From Candidatus Saccharimonadota bacterium (GTDB lineage Bacteria > Patescibacteriota > Saccharimonadia > Saccharimonadales > UBA4665), in contig JAGXIT010000001.1 of assembly GCA_024635495.1 (NCBI GenBank), forward strand, positions 1-63,808: 63,808 nt of DNA, given 5' to 3'. This document shows positions 23,068 to 31,758 of the stretch, piece after piece. Under the pieces are notes generated by a model that saw nothing but the letters and a program-made list of their open reading frames with translations, did not search any database and had not been told where the DNA came from. How positions within the stretch are numbered: the first letter of the stretch is position 1; every line of letters starts with the position of its first letter. Both the position numbers and the translations under genes were made by a program.

Positions 23068-25245
23068 TTACTTATCCTCTTCTTTGTGTTCTAGCGCGTG
23101 ACTCGCCTTCGAGAAGCGGAAGCCGAAGGTACTGCCCTTGCCTTCTTCACTATCAAATATAATTGCGCCATTCTGTGTCGCCACTACCTTCTTGGACATG
23201 AAGAGTCCAAGACCCGTGCCATCTGGTCGGATCTTGCGCGCATTTCCCGCTCGGTAGAATTTGCCGAATAGGTGCTTCTGGTCGGCTCGTGGTACGCCGA
23301 TGCCACTATCCTTCACACTGAACTCTACGGCTGTTTCCGTCTCATCGAGCTCAATTGTGACTGTGCCGCCAGGTGACGTGTAGTAAATGGCATTGTCCAT
23401 GAAATTCATGACTACTTGGTGAATCTTAGTCTCGTCGAGCATGAGCGTCGGGTAATTTTCTGGCGCTTCATAGTTGATGGTTATATCTCGAGCTTTGGCG
23501 GTCTCACGCAGTTGGTTAATCTCAGCGTCGACGATATCGCGCAAATCTACCGGCGACGGATCGATGACGAACTTGCCGGTGTTGATCCGCGAGAGGTTGA
23601 GTAGATCGGAGATGAGATAGACCATACGCTGTGAGCTCACGTACGCCTGATTGAGCATCTGCTTTTGCGTATCAGTCACATTGCCTGCATCGCCCTCCAG
23701 AACCATGCTCAAGTAACCCTTGATGCTCGTGAGTGGCGTGCGCAACTGATGTGAGGCCATACTGATGAACTCGTCTTTGGCTTCATCGAGCTTGCGGAGC
23801 TTATCATTGCTTGTCCGCAACTTCTTAGTAGCATCATCGATCTTTTCCTGGAGGGTTACGTTAAATTTCTGAATTTCTTCATACTGCAGCGCGTTCTGCA
23901 AGGCAATAGAGAATTCACCCATGACAACTCGGATTGTTTCTTTATCTTGGCTGTCGTAAGCAACACCGCTCTTTTTTGTGCCCAATATCAATAAGCCGTA
24001 CTTGCTCTCTTGAGCATCTGAGCGCAATACAATTCGCTGTATGAAGCTAATGCGCATATCGGACATCAATTCATGCAGCTCTGGGCTATCTTCTATAACC
24101 TCGTCGGCCAAAATCGTATCCATGCCTAGTTGAGTCATTATTTTCTCAAGCTCTTCGATCTTACTTTCGTCAGGGATATGATGTACGTCACCGAGGAGCC
24201 TTCGCCCCACATACGCCGTTGGGGATAGGTCAAACACCACATATTGCGGTTTAATCGAATCGAGAATAATCGTGCTGGTCCTCGACACTAACATATCGAT
24301 ATCTATAGACACCACTGCTGCTCGATTCGCTCGAACTAAGACATCTTGTGGGTCGTATGCGTCACGAAAGAATAATTTGTTTGAAAGCCGATCAAACCAC
24401 GAACGAACTTTTGAATAATTCGTAGCCAAGACCGTCGCAGCAATAATAGTGATGAGCAACTCATTGAGCTCGAGCTTTGCACCAATCAACCGGGTGATGA
24501 TGTATACACCCGGCGCGACATACACAGCACCGAGCGCAACAACTGTAAGAGAATAAGCTAGCGCGCGAACAACGTAGAATCGTATATCAAAAAGTTTGTG
24601 TCTAATAATGGCTATAGATGTAAAGAGCGAAAATACAATAACAAACACCGGTGCGTAGGCAACACTATTTGAATTACCTAATGCGGGCAAAATTGCACTC
24701 AGTATAATTCCGGGGACAACCGAAAAAATAAAGCCTAGAAGTATGTACTGCAATTGCTGCCGTACCTTTTGGTTGGCATGACTATACTGCTTCGCCAGCA
24801 AAACACTGCCAATCGAGAAATAGACTAGAAGAGTCATAATCAGAATTGGGTAAGCAACGCCAGTTATGAGAGACACGCCATCTGTACTAATAGCTTTAAT
24901 ATTGTAGCTTGTCGGTACCAGGGCAAGAAGCAGGGCCGTTGGCATAAACAGCATTACTCGCAACAGAGGCGCAACGTGCCGGTTTGCGTATGCTAGAGAA
25001 AACAGCAAAAAGCTCGTTGGTAGAAGTGCAGGACCAGCTAACGCCAAACGAGAGAAAAACAGATACTTAGCGCTGTCACCCATAAAGACATTGGCGAATA
25101 GGTTCGCAATCAGCCACAGCAAACCAGCAAACATGAATACACTCAGCCAGCGGTTAACTGACGCTTTTGGGTTACTGTACAGCACAACTGCTATCAAAGC
25201 GATGAGGCTGATTCCGGAGGTAATGAGAATAATAGTCGTAAGCAT
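23068..25245 (-). CDS. multi-pass membrane sensor histidine kinase
   Basis: A 725-aa sensor kinase. Residues about 1-270 hold roughly eight or nine membrane helices, resembling the 7TM-type or ComP-like histidine-kinase sensor region, including the family-like HKLFDIRFYVVRAL. A GAF-like domain follows (about 300-455), then a short coiled coil (LQEKIDDATKKLRTSNDKLRKL). HisKA carries the phospho-acceptor His in ASHQLRTPLTSIKGY, and HATPase_c has MNFMDNAIYYT, DSGIGVP and GTGLGLFMSKK. TAGAAT ends 12 nt before the ATG, so it may have its own near-leaderless promoter. It follows the GNAT gene by 24 bp; no receiver lies on its strand, but two stand-alone receivers lie across the divergent region. 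Confidence 0.92.
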   Translation of the reverse strand: MLTTIILITSGISLIALIAVVLYSNPKASVNRWLSVFMFAGLLWLIANLFANVFMGDSAKYLFFSRLALAGPALLPTSFLLFSLAYANRHVAPLLRVMLFMPTALLLALVPTSYNIKAISTDGVSLITGVAYPILIMTLLVYFSIGSVLLAKQYSHANQKVRQQLQYILLGFIFSVVPGIILSAILPALGNSNSVAYAPVFVIVFSLFTSIAIIRHKLFDIRFYVVRALAYSLTVVALGAVYVAPGVYIITRLIGAKLELNELLITIIAATVLATNYSKVRSWFDRLSNKLFFRDAYDPQDVLVRANRAAVVSIDIDMLVSRTSTIILDSIKPQYVVFDLSPTAYVGRRLLGDVHHIPDESKIEELEKIMTQLGMDTILADEVIEDSPELHELMSDMRISFIQRIVLRSDAQESKYGLLILGTKKSGVAYDSQDKETIRVVMGEFSIALQNALQYEEIQKFNVTLQEKIDDATKKLRTSNDKLRKLDEAKDEFISMASHQLRTPLTSIKGYLSMVLEGDAGNVTDTQKQMLNQAYVSSQRMVYLISDLLNLSRINTGKFVIDPSPVDLRDIVDAEINQLRETAKARDITINYEAPENYPTLMLDETKIHQVVMNFMDNAIYYTSPGGTVTIELDETETAVEFSVKDSGIGVPRADQKHLFGKFYRAGNARKIRPDGTGLGLFMSKKVVATQNGAIIFDSEEGKGSTFGFRFSKASHALEHKEEDK

Positions 25246-25257
25246 TTTACAACTGTT

Positions 25258-25263
25258 ATTCTA
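25258..25263 (-). promoter_or_regulatory. -10 element of the histidine kinase
   Basis: CTGTTAGAATA on the minus strand (extended -10 TG-T-TAGAAT), ending 12 nt before the ATG. The identical 11-mer precedes alaS and mnmA. It lies within CTGTTA/TAACAG dyad symmetry. Confidence 0.45.
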
Positions 25264-25269
25264 ACAGAA

Positions 25270-26613
25270 CTATTTATCTGATGCGCGTAATTTCAGCTTC
25301 GTAAACCAAAAATGCGTAATGAATTTCTTATCATGCATGTGTTTATCGACTTCTTCGAGGTCCATGACGTGGGCTGCACAGTCCCCGCCCTGGTATTCCT
25401 TGACATCGCCAAGCTGCTCAAACGTAAAACCGTGTTTATCATTCATATGCTGGACACGCTCGGGCTCCATGATGATACCCCAGTATTTTATACCCCGCTC
25501 TCTTGCGTCACGATAGGCAAGGCGCCAAAGCCTTGTATTCGCTCCTTTGCCACGATGGTTTACAGCTACAGCAGCTAGAGCAAGCTCTTCGAGCTCACCG
25601 TTGCTGTACAGGGTTGCCAGTTCTTCTTTTTTTGATTCATCATAAAATGACATATCCTTGATAAATGGTGGCTGCTTCTCGGTATTACGGAAGATACGTG
25701 ACATCCCCACACACTCTTCGCCTTCAAACGCTACAATAACCCGGCTTTCAGGGAAATATTCGGTATAGCCTTCTTGCTCAAGGTTGCCGTAGTCGTTTTC
25801 ATCCCATACCGCCTGTTCGAGTATCGCGGCTTTTTCGCGCTCAATCGAGTCATCGGTGATACCGTATTTCAAACCGTGCTTATCCCGGTCAGCCCACTGC
25901 TCGACTGGGTTACGTTTGCTTTCGATCGAGCTCTTCTGAATATTCCTGACTGCAGCGACGCCACTTCCAACGGCCAAAACTGCCCCAGTGGTTATAAGGT
26001 TATCAGTGGCCAGTTCAACAAGCTTGGGCCCAGCCAAACCTAACGTTCCCAAAACCGCAGAAAGCCCGAGGGCAGTCCTGATACCATGGCTACGCAGTTC
26101 TTTCTTCGTAATATTTGGTGAATCGTATTTCTTCATCACCATACTGACTGCACTGCCGCCTATAAGCGCTGCTGTCGCATACGTTGTTTTGGAAAATTTG
26201 TCGTCCTCTCGTCGAGAGAAATGGCGTTCCATAAATTGGCGCGCAGAGGTTATCCCCTTGCTCGCCGTGTTTGTGTCTAGTAGTGGTGCAGCAGCGACAG
26301 CAGCAGCACCTTCAACCAACAGGGTTGAGCCGCCAAATGCGATCGCAGAGGCAATTGGGCTGTGAGACACACCCGCCACGCCAAGTGTCATTGCACCGCG
26401 AATCAACTCATTGGCCGGGCTAACCTCTGCCGCGATGACCGCCCCACTGAGAATATGTGTCATGCGTTTGCGCCACGAGAGTTTGATAGTCTCGGCTTCA
26501 GCGCTTTCGGGTGCTATAGGTTGCTCAATATGCTCAACAACTAAACCATCAGCGCCTTGAGTGGCACGTATTTCTGGTGGTACCGGGAATGGTAAGGCCG
26601 ACGGTTGAGTCAT
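25270..26613 (-). CDS. membrane protein with C-terminal GNAT acyltransferase domain
   Basis: 447 aa, probable acyltransferase. Residues about 50-225 contain four hydrophobic Ala/Gly-rich segments that are probably membrane-embedded. Residues about 260-425 form a GNAT-like domain. Its pattern (WDENDYG, then ECVGMSRIFRNTEKQPPF, ELEELALAAVAV, RGKGANTRLWRLAYRDARERGI, HGFTFEQLG) resembles in layout the LuxI/FeeM branch of N-acyl synthases as well as ordinary N-acetyltransferases. Substrate unknown. It starts 5 bp after the arginine decarboxylase gene, so acylation of agmatine or a related amine is a reasonable hypothesis but unproven. Confidence 0.7.
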   Translation of the reverse strand: MTQPSALPFPVPPEIRATQGADGLVVEHIEQPIAPESAEAETIKLSWRKRMTHILSGAVIAAEVSPANELIRGAMTLGVAGVSHSPIASAIAFGGSTLLVEGAAAVAAAPLLDTNTASKGITSARQFMERHFSRREDDKFSKTTYATAALIGGSAVSMVMKKYDSPNITKKELRSHGIRTALGLSAVLGTLGLAGPKLVELATDNLITTGAVLAVGSGVAAVRNIQKSSIESKRNPVEQWADRDKHGLKYGITDDSIEREKAAILEQAVWDENDYGNLEQEGYTEYFPESRVIVAFEGEECVGMSRIFRNTEKQPPFIKDMSFYDESKKEELATLYSNGELEELALAAVAVNHRGKGANTRLWRLAYRDARERGIKYWGIIMEPERVQHMNDKHGFTFEQLGDVKEYQGGDCAAHVMDLEEVDKHMHDKKFITHFWFTKLKLRASDK

Positions 26614-26618
26614 TTTAC

Positions 26619-27101
26619 TTAACTACTCCAGGTTTCATTCTGATATACCGCCACAGCCATAGCGCATACTGGCAGACTATCGCAGACTTCCGAAACAACC
26701 TTCATATGAATCTCACCAAAATCAATGTCTCTGGTTTTCATTAGTGTCTTCAGGCTACGACGAATAAGCTCTGCAACTTCGTCTGGGCTATGACCTTCAT
26801 GCTCTACAAACAGACCCTTCTTTGTCTTGGGATCTTGCACCCAACCTACGCCAGCGCTCACCATTTCACCATGCACGGACGTCCGCTTCTGGGCCATAAC
26901 CACGTAGAGCTTATCACCCCAAGTGCCCGGGAGTTCGACCTTAATACCGCCGTCATGCAAGATAAGATCGCTCTTGGGCGGTATAACTGAGCTCAGATAG
27001 ATAAGGTTGTAGTTGGCAATGCCCGCGTTAAACAAGGCTGTGTCAAAAGCAGATAGCTCTGTTTCTCCCTTACCTGCGCTTGTCCCGATGTGTATATTCA
27101 T
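26619..27101 (-). CDS. pyruvoyl-dependent arginine decarboxylase
   Basis: Decarboxylates arginine to agmatine, the first step of one polyamine route, using a pyruvoyl group made by self-cleavage. The 160-aa product matches the PvlArgDC family: IGTSAGKGETELSAFD near the N-terminus, then NLIYLSSVIPP with Ser37-Ser38 as the likely cleavage site, and GEMVSAGVGWVQD. Full length for this small family. It is first in a tight unit with the GNAT gene (5-bp gap) and the sensor kinase. A hairpin (AAATTCTA/TAGAATTT) lies in its leader. Confidence 0.9.
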   Translation of the reverse strand: MNIHIGTSAGKGETELSAFDTALFNAGIANYNLIYLSSVIPPKSDLILHDGGIKVELPGTWGDKLYVVMAQKRTSVHGEMVSAGVGWVQDPKTKKGLFVEHEGHSPDEVAELIRRSLKTLMKTRDIDFGEIHMKVVSEVCDSLPVCAMAVAVYQNETWSS

Positions 27102-27138
27102 ACTATTTCCGAATATTCCTTGTATTACTATTTATATG

Positions 27139-27158
27139 AAATTCTATGTTTAGAATTT
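27139..27158 (-). promoter_or_regulatory. leader hairpin of the decarboxylase gene
   Basis: Perfect 8-bp stem AAATTCTA/TAGAATTT with loop TGTT, about 40 nt upstream of the start codon. Confidence 0.4.
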
Positions 27159-27232
27159 GTGCAAAATAAAAAACCACCCCAAACCGTGCCCTTTCAGGCG
27201 AGTTTGCGATGATTTGTCTACTAAGGTTCATA

Positions 27233-27266
27233 TGTAACTTTGTATATTTTAGTATAAAATGTTACA
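27233..27266. promoter_or_regulatory. dyad operator candidate in the divergent region
   Basis: TGTAAC and GTTACA separated by 22 bp, with an inner ATTTTA/TAAAAT pair. It lies between the decarboxylase unit and the two receivers and could bind a dimeric regulator acting on both. Confidence 0.4.
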
Positions 27267-27374
27267 AAAGTCAAGTTTATTTTGCTTTTTAGCTTTTTGA
27301 CTCGGTTTCATTTTATCACCCTGCCACCGGTAGCGACAATCAACCGTGTAGATATCGCAACGATATGAATGTGT

Positions 27375-27380
27375 TACTAT
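27375..27380 (+). promoter_or_regulatory. -10 element of the first receiver
   Basis: TACTAT ends 8 nt before the ATG at 27389 and supports that start over one 24 nt earlier. Confidence 0.4.
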
Positions 27381-27388
27381 TTCATCAT

Positions 27389-27793
27389 ATGGATGCAACT
27401 GCGAAAAAAATCGCAATTATAGAAGATGAGGTTGCAATTCGGCGGCTGTATCAGACCAAGCTCGAGCTTGAGGGCTTTACGGTAAGCACGGCACAAGATG
27501 GACGCGAAGGCTACCAGCTCCTCAAGAATACAAAACCAGATTTGGTCCTGCTCGACCTACGCATGCCTGGCATGAACGGCGATGAGCTGCTGGCAAAAGT
27601 CCGTACCACCGATTGGGGTGCTGACTTGCGCGTGATAATCCTGACGAATATCAGCCGAGACGAGGCACCACACTCGCTTCGAATATTGCATGTCGATAGA
27701 TACATCGTGAAGGCACATTACACTCCGGCACAGGTTACGGAAGTCGCGCGTGAAGTGCTTGGTATCAAGAATCTGTCCTCGGGCAAAAATTAA
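27389..27793 (+). CDS. stand-alone response-regulator receiver, copy 1
   Basis: A 134-aa CheY-like receiver without an output domain. IAIIEDEVA supplies the acidic pocket, the phospho-acceptor Asp is in LVLLDLRMPGMNG, the Thr is in VIILTNIS, and the conserved Lys is in YIVKAHYTP. It is closely paralogous to the next gene. With no DNA-binding domain it must act by protein contact or phosphotransfer. The likely kinase partner is the membrane sensor kinase on the opposite strand. Start chosen from the -10 spacing. Confidence 0.9.
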   Translation: MDATAKKIAIIEDEVAIRRLYQTKLELEGFTVSTAQDGREGYQLLKNTKPDLVLLDLRMPGMNGDELLAKVRTTDWGADLRVIILTNISRDEAPHSLRILHVDRYIVKAHYTPAQVTEVAREVLGIKNLSSGKN

Positions 27794-27803
27794 CCAAAAA
27801 GGG

Positions 27804-27809
27804 TATACT
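27804..27809 (+). promoter_or_regulatory. -10 element of the second receiver
   Basis: TATACT ends 6 nt before the ATG at 27816, suggesting a separate leaderless transcript for the second receiver. Confidence 0.4.
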
Positions 27810-27815
27810 GAAGCT

Positions 27816-28184
27816 ATGACGAAAATTGCTATTATCGAAGATGATCAAGCTATCAGCCACATGTACCGCATGAAATTTGAAGCGGAAGGCTACAGTGTCG
27901 AAACAGCTGCCAATGGTAAAATCGGACTAGAGCTCGCCGAATACCAGAAACCAGATGTCATCCTGCTCGATCTCATGATGCCTGAGATGAATGGCGACGA
28001 AATGCTGCAAAAACTCCGCGAAACGAGCTGGGGCAAAGATATCCACGTTATCATCCTGACCAATATGGGCGAACAAGAGGCGCCAGACATACTCAAGACG
28101 CTCGGCGTCGAGAAGTTCATCGTCAAGGCAGAAATGACCCCCCGACAGGTCGCCGAAATGGTAAAGGCGGAACTGGACTCGTAA
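27816..28184 (+). CDS. stand-alone response-regulator receiver, copy 2
   Basis: 122-aa CheY-like receiver, tandem paralogue of the preceding gene. Motifs are IAIIEDDQA, VILLDLMMPEMNG with the phospho-acceptor Asp, VIILTNMG and FIVKAEMTP. The start is ATG 27816 (MTKIAIIED), because TATACT ends 6 nt upstream and the longer reading overlaps the previous gene. murD follows 9 bp downstream. Confidence 0.92.
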   Translation: MTKIAIIEDDQAISHMYRMKFEAEGYSVETAANGKIGLELAEYQKPDVILLDLMMPEMNGDEMLQKLRETSWGKDIHVIILTNMGEQEAPDILKTLGVEKFIVKAEMTPRQVAEMVKAELDS

Positions 28185-28193
28185 TACTCGCCT

Positions 28194-29507
28194 ATGCCAC
28201 GAAACGTTGCAATTCTCGGCTACACTGACCAGGGCAAAAGCGCCGTAGACTACTGGCGCGCACTTGGTGACACTGTCACTGTCTGCGATTCACGCACTGA
28301 TATTGATATCCCCAGCGATTTCCAGATGAAACTCGGCGAGCAGTACCTCGAGAAACTCGACGCATTTGATGTGATCGTACGCGGAGCACCGACGATCCAC
28401 CCTCGTGAGATTGTCGCTGCCAATGACGAATCTATCCTCGCAAAAGTGACGAGCAATACCAATGAGTTCCTGCGCGTTTGCCTGACGAAAAACGTCATCG
28501 GCGTGACTGGTACCAAAGGCAAAGGCACAACGAGCACACTTATCGCTCGCATGCTCGAAGCAGCAGGCCAGCGCGTGCATCTCGGTGGTAACATCGGTAT
28601 ACCACCACTTGAACTATTGAAAAACGATATCCAACCCGATGATTGGGTTGTTCTGGAGCTTGCGAACTTCCAGCTGATAGACCTCGCGTATTCACCGCAT
28701 ATCGGCGTCTGCTTGATGATTGCGCCAGAGCACCTGAACTGGCACAAAGACATGCAAGAATACCTCACTGCAAAGAGCCAACTTTTTGCCCATCAAACAT
28801 CCGAAGATATCGCCGTCTACCTTGCGAATGATGAAAACTCCAAAGAAATTGCCGAAACTGGCGCCGGCAGAAAGATACCCTACTTTGCCTCGCCCGGGGC
28901 TTGGGTGAATGGCAATATGGTCACCATAGACGGACAAGAAATATGTACGACTGATGAGATTAGCCTGCTCGGCGAGCATAACTGGCAAAATATCTGTGCG
29001 GCTATCACGGCTGTCTGGCACGCAGGAGTCCAAAATGGTGCGGCCATTCGCTCCATAGTCACCTCATTTTCCGGGCTCGAGCATCGACTCGAATTTGTCC
29101 GAGAACTCGACGGTGCACGCTACTACGACGACAGTTTCGGCACGACACCAGAGACCGCCATCGTTGCACTACAAGCCTTCGACGAGCCAAAGGTTATTAT
29201 CCTTGGGGGATCAGACAAAGGCGCTGATTATAACGAATTAGCGAAAACTATTGCGACACAGAATGTACGCAAAGTCATCCTCATCGGTGACCAAGCAGAA
29301 AAAATCGGTGAAGCGCTTGAGGCTGCAGACTATAGCGAAACGACCGCAAATCTGAATAACATGATAGAAATGGTCGACGCAGCCCGAGCTGCTGCAGAGC
29401 CAGGTGACATCGTCTTACTCTCGACTGCGTGCGCCAGCTTCGACATGTTCAAAGACTACAAGGACCGCGGTGATCAATTCAAAACTGCCGTTCTTACACT
29501 GAAATAA
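28194..29507 (+). CDS. murD: UDP-N-acetylmuramoyl-L-alanine:D-glutamate ligase
   Basis: Adds D-glutamate to UDP-MurNAc-L-Ala in cytoplasmic peptidoglycan precursor synthesis. 437 aa, normal length. The N-terminal Rossmann domain begins VAILGYTDQGKSAVDYW. The ATP-binding loop is VTGTKGKGTTST, the Mur-ligase Glu is in LELANFQL, and the C-terminal domain has YYDDSFGTTPET, GGSDKGADY and LLSTACASFDMFKDY. It is placed directly behind the two receivers, possibly in one transcript. Presence of murD implies the cell makes its own wall. Confidence 0.94.
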   Translation: MPRNVAILGYTDQGKSAVDYWRALGDTVTVCDSRTDIDIPSDFQMKLGEQYLEKLDAFDVIVRGAPTIHPREIVAANDESILAKVTSNTNEFLRVCLTKNVIGVTGTKGKGTTSTLIARMLEAAGQRVHLGGNIGIPPLELLKNDIQPDDWVVLELANFQLIDLAYSPHIGVCLMIAPEHLNWHKDMQEYLTAKSQLFAHQTSEDIAVYLANDENSKEIAETGAGRKIPYFASPGAWVNGNMVTIDGQEICTTDEISLLGEHNWQNICAAITAVWHAGVQNGAAIRSIVTSFSGLEHRLEFVRELDGARYYDDSFGTTPETAIVALQAFDEPKVIILGGSDKGADYNELAKTIATQNVRKVILIGDQAEKIGEALEAADYSETTANLNNMIEMVDAARAAAEPGDIVLLSTACASFDMFKDYKDRGDQFKTAVLTLK

Positions 29508-29572
29508 CCCCCTGGATTTTATACAATTTCTGTAATCTATACCGCTTGTGTTTTTAGAGTAATGGGAGTTTA

Positions 29573-30049
29573 ATGAGAATTGTTATGAGCGTAGAAACAA
29601 TACGTCGCTCTGAAAGCAAAAATAAACATCCTTTTCAAAAAGATAGTGGCCTTGATGATGCCACAGCTATCAAAGAAATACTGACAATAGAATATAACGT
29701 ACTAGACCGGTTTACCGTCAGAGAGCAGCTTGAAGACGGGCTTGGAAACAACTATCTGTGGCTAGTCACTCGGTCATCTGAGCGTGACATCGCCCGGCTT
29801 GCCTGCTGGTCTTTGCGGTACAAAAAAAAGCCCCTACGACACGGGAAAGAAGAAATATTCGAATTCGACAGGAGTTGGCCACCAGGCGAGCTCAGTGAAT
29901 CAGACCGCGAACACGCTCGTTTGGTTGGTCAATACGCCATCACTAAAGTGTTGCTGAGTGAGGCCATATTATATGAGGAAGTTCCACAGCAAGATGGAGC
30001 GTTTGAGCAGACATACGAAGAAGCCAGCTTATTACAGCAAGCTGCTTGA
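29573..30049 (+). CDS. hypothetical protein, 158 aa
   Basis: Not recognised. The soluble charged protein has an aromatic, basic middle (YLWLVTRSSERDIARLACW, RYKKKPLRHGKEE) and a helical acidic C-terminus. Two starts are possible: ATG 29573, with GGGAG 4 nt upstream, or ATG 29585 (MSVETIRR), with GAGA 7 nt upstream. TACAAT at about 29522-29527 could be the -10. It converges with folD with a 4-bp gap and no terminator. Confidence 0.6.
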   Translation: MRIVMSVETIRRSESKNKHPFQKDSGLDDATAIKEILTIEYNVLDRFTVREQLEDGLGNNYLWLVTRSSERDIARLACWSLRYKKKPLRHGKEEIFEFDRSWPPGELSESDREHARLVGQYAITKVLLSEAILYEEVPQQDGAFEQTYEEASLLQQAA

Positions 30050-30053
30050 GGGA

Positions 30054-30869
30054 CTAGCCGTTTTCATTCGTGGCTATCTGAGCCGCTCGAATCACGTTGT
30101 CGAATAGTGCACAGATAGTGAGTGGACCGACACCGCCCTTCTCTGGGGTGATTGTCAGGTCTATGCGCTCACGCACGTCATCGGCGAGATCACCGACTGT
30201 TTTGCCTTCTTCACCCGCTACGCCTGCATCAACAACCACTGCGTGGGGTGGAATCATCGCCGAGCTTACGATGCCCGGCTGGCCGGTTGCGGTGATGATG
30301 ACCTCTGCCCCCTCGAATGCTTCGGCGATATCTGGTGTGTTTCGGTCTATCACGGTCACGTCATAACCCTCTTCGTGGAAAATACGCTCAAGTGGCGCAC
30401 CGACTAACTTCCCGCGACCAACGAGTACAATACGCTTGCCAGCGAGCTCGATATTGTAGCCAGCCAGTAGCCAGCGAATAGCCAGGGGGGTAGCTGGCTC
30501 ATAGAGCGCTCGCTCGCCCAGCGCATCAACATCTTTCTCGGGTGCGACTAGATTCACAATTTCCTCGGTCTGGCTCGGGTCAGCTAGCGGCAACTGCACG
30601 ATAATGCCGTACACGCTTGCGTCATCATTAAGCTGCTCGAGCAGCTCGGGTACTTCCGTTTGCTCAACACGATGAACCTCGACGTCGATCATGATTTCAG
30701 CACCGTAGCGCTTCTTCATACGCACATAGGTATCAATGGCGGGGTGGTCTATCGTGACTACTATCGCAAGCTTTGGTGCGACGTCGCTAGCCTGGCGCAA
30801 CCCACGCACCTGCTTCGCCTGCCGTTCTTGGATAAACTCTGCGAGTTCTGTACCGTTTAGTATTTTCAT
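30054..30869 (-). CDS. folD: methylenetetrahydrofolate dehydrogenase/cyclohydrolase
   Basis: Bifunctional enzyme interconverting 5,10-methylene- and 10-formyl-tetrahydrofolate. 271 aa. Visible signatures are the substrate Tyr and Lys in TYVRMKKRYG, the QLPL loop in GIIVQLPL, the NAD(P)-binding VLVGRGKLVGAPL and the C-terminal GGVGPLTICALFDN. The start is ATG 30869 (preceded by an in-frame GTG) because TACAAT ends 8 nt upstream. With folC in the same window it indicates use of folates even if they are imported. Confidence 0.94.
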   Translation of the reverse strand: MKILNGTELAEFIQERQAKQVRGLRQASDVAPKLAIVVTIDHPAIDTYVRMKKRYGAEIMIDVEVHRVEQTEVPELLEQLNDDASVYGIIVQLPLADPSQTEEIVNLVAPEKDVDALGERALYEPATPLAIRWLLAGYNIELAGKRIVLVGRGKLVGAPLERIFHEEGYDVTVIDRNTPDIAEAFEGAEVIITATGQPGIVSSAMIPPHAVVVDAGVAGEEGKTVGDLADDVRERIDLTITPEKGGVGPLTICALFDNVIRAAQIATNENG

Positions 30870-30875
30870 CACTGT

Positions 30876-31631
30876 CTATTGTAGCAGTTCGGCTTGTGCT
30901 TGTGGGGGGAGTTCAGGAAATGGGCTCGCAGGACGTGTTTGAACTAAAGTTATTATCCGACTTCCGATTGTTTTTAGATCAATAAGATCACTCGCTTTTA
31001 CTTCGGCGCTATGTCTGATAAGAGAGCGTATTTTTTTGCCGTTTACCAGCGTATATTCATGAAATTCGTTTATTGATGGGTCATAATTGCCGTGCCTATC
31101 TATAGAGCCCCCTATAAGTATCGCCCACCTTGCGGCTATACTGCTAAGCCCACCCTCGACTAAAGCTTTAGTAAGGAGTTGAACACCGAGTTCCCGAACA
31201 GCTTGATCGTGAGCACCAATTCTTTGCAGGTCCCTTACTAATGCAATCTGTTCCCTCCTCGGGGTCGCATGCATGTCATCCCCTAGCGGAATAATGTTTA
31301 GCCTTTCTCCATCCGGCAAAATTTGGTCTTTTTCATTACGTACGAACAGTCGATGTACTAACTGAAGCTCGTGAGTAAACGAATTGGCTATCGCTATTCG
31401 TGCGCTATGTTGCTTTCTTGTTTCATCTCCAGGCCTCAAACTTATGACATCCTTGAGTGCACGGCTACTTACACTACTTAGATCTCGATATAGAACCCCT
31501 AAATCCAACGGAGGCCTTTCTGATTCGGCTGGGTCTACAGAAAAACGTAAAGCGTCTGATATTCCTTCAGCGTATTGTGTAAATGAGTCTGTATCATCAA
31601 TCGGCTTGAAGCCTGTGGCGGTTTCGGACAT
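30876..31631 (-). CDS. hypothetical protein, 251 aa
   Basis: Not recognised. The soluble, mostly helical protein has no signal peptide; segments include LGVLYRDLSSVSSRALKDV, HELQLVHRLFVRNEKDQ and a Pro-rich C-terminus (PASPFPELPPQAQAE). AGGAG lies 6 nt before the ATG. It is the last gene before the tRNA-Lys region, running toward folD on the same strand with a 6-bp spacer, so the two may be co-transcribed. Confidence 0.6.
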   Translation of the reverse strand: MSETATGFKPIDDTDSFTQYAEGISDALRFSVDPAESERPPLDLGVLYRDLSSVSSRALKDVISLRPGDETRKQHSARIAIANSFTHELQLVHRLFVRNEKDQILPDGERLNIIPLGDDMHATPRREQIALVRDLQRIGAHDQAVRELGVQLLTKALVEGGLSSIAARWAILIGGSIDRHGNYDPSINEFHEYTLVNGKKIRSLIRHSAEVKASDLIDLKTIGSRIITLVQTRPASPFPELPPQAQAELLQ

Positions 31632-31701
31632 TTTTTCTCCTAAATAATTCTTGGTCTATAATACAATTTATTGAAGTTATTGTAAATAGATGTAAGCTCT
31701 A

Positions 31702-31730
31702 TTTACAGAGGCGATGCTTTTTGCTACAAT
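31702..31730 (+). promoter_or_regulatory. promoter of tRNA-Lys
   Basis: TTTACA, 17 bp, then TACAAT preceded by TGC. It shares TGCTACAATT and the following CGAAGT with the tRNA-Glu promoter. Confidence 0.75.
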
Positions 31731-31758
31731 TCTGTCCGAAGTACCTCCCATGTTTCAT

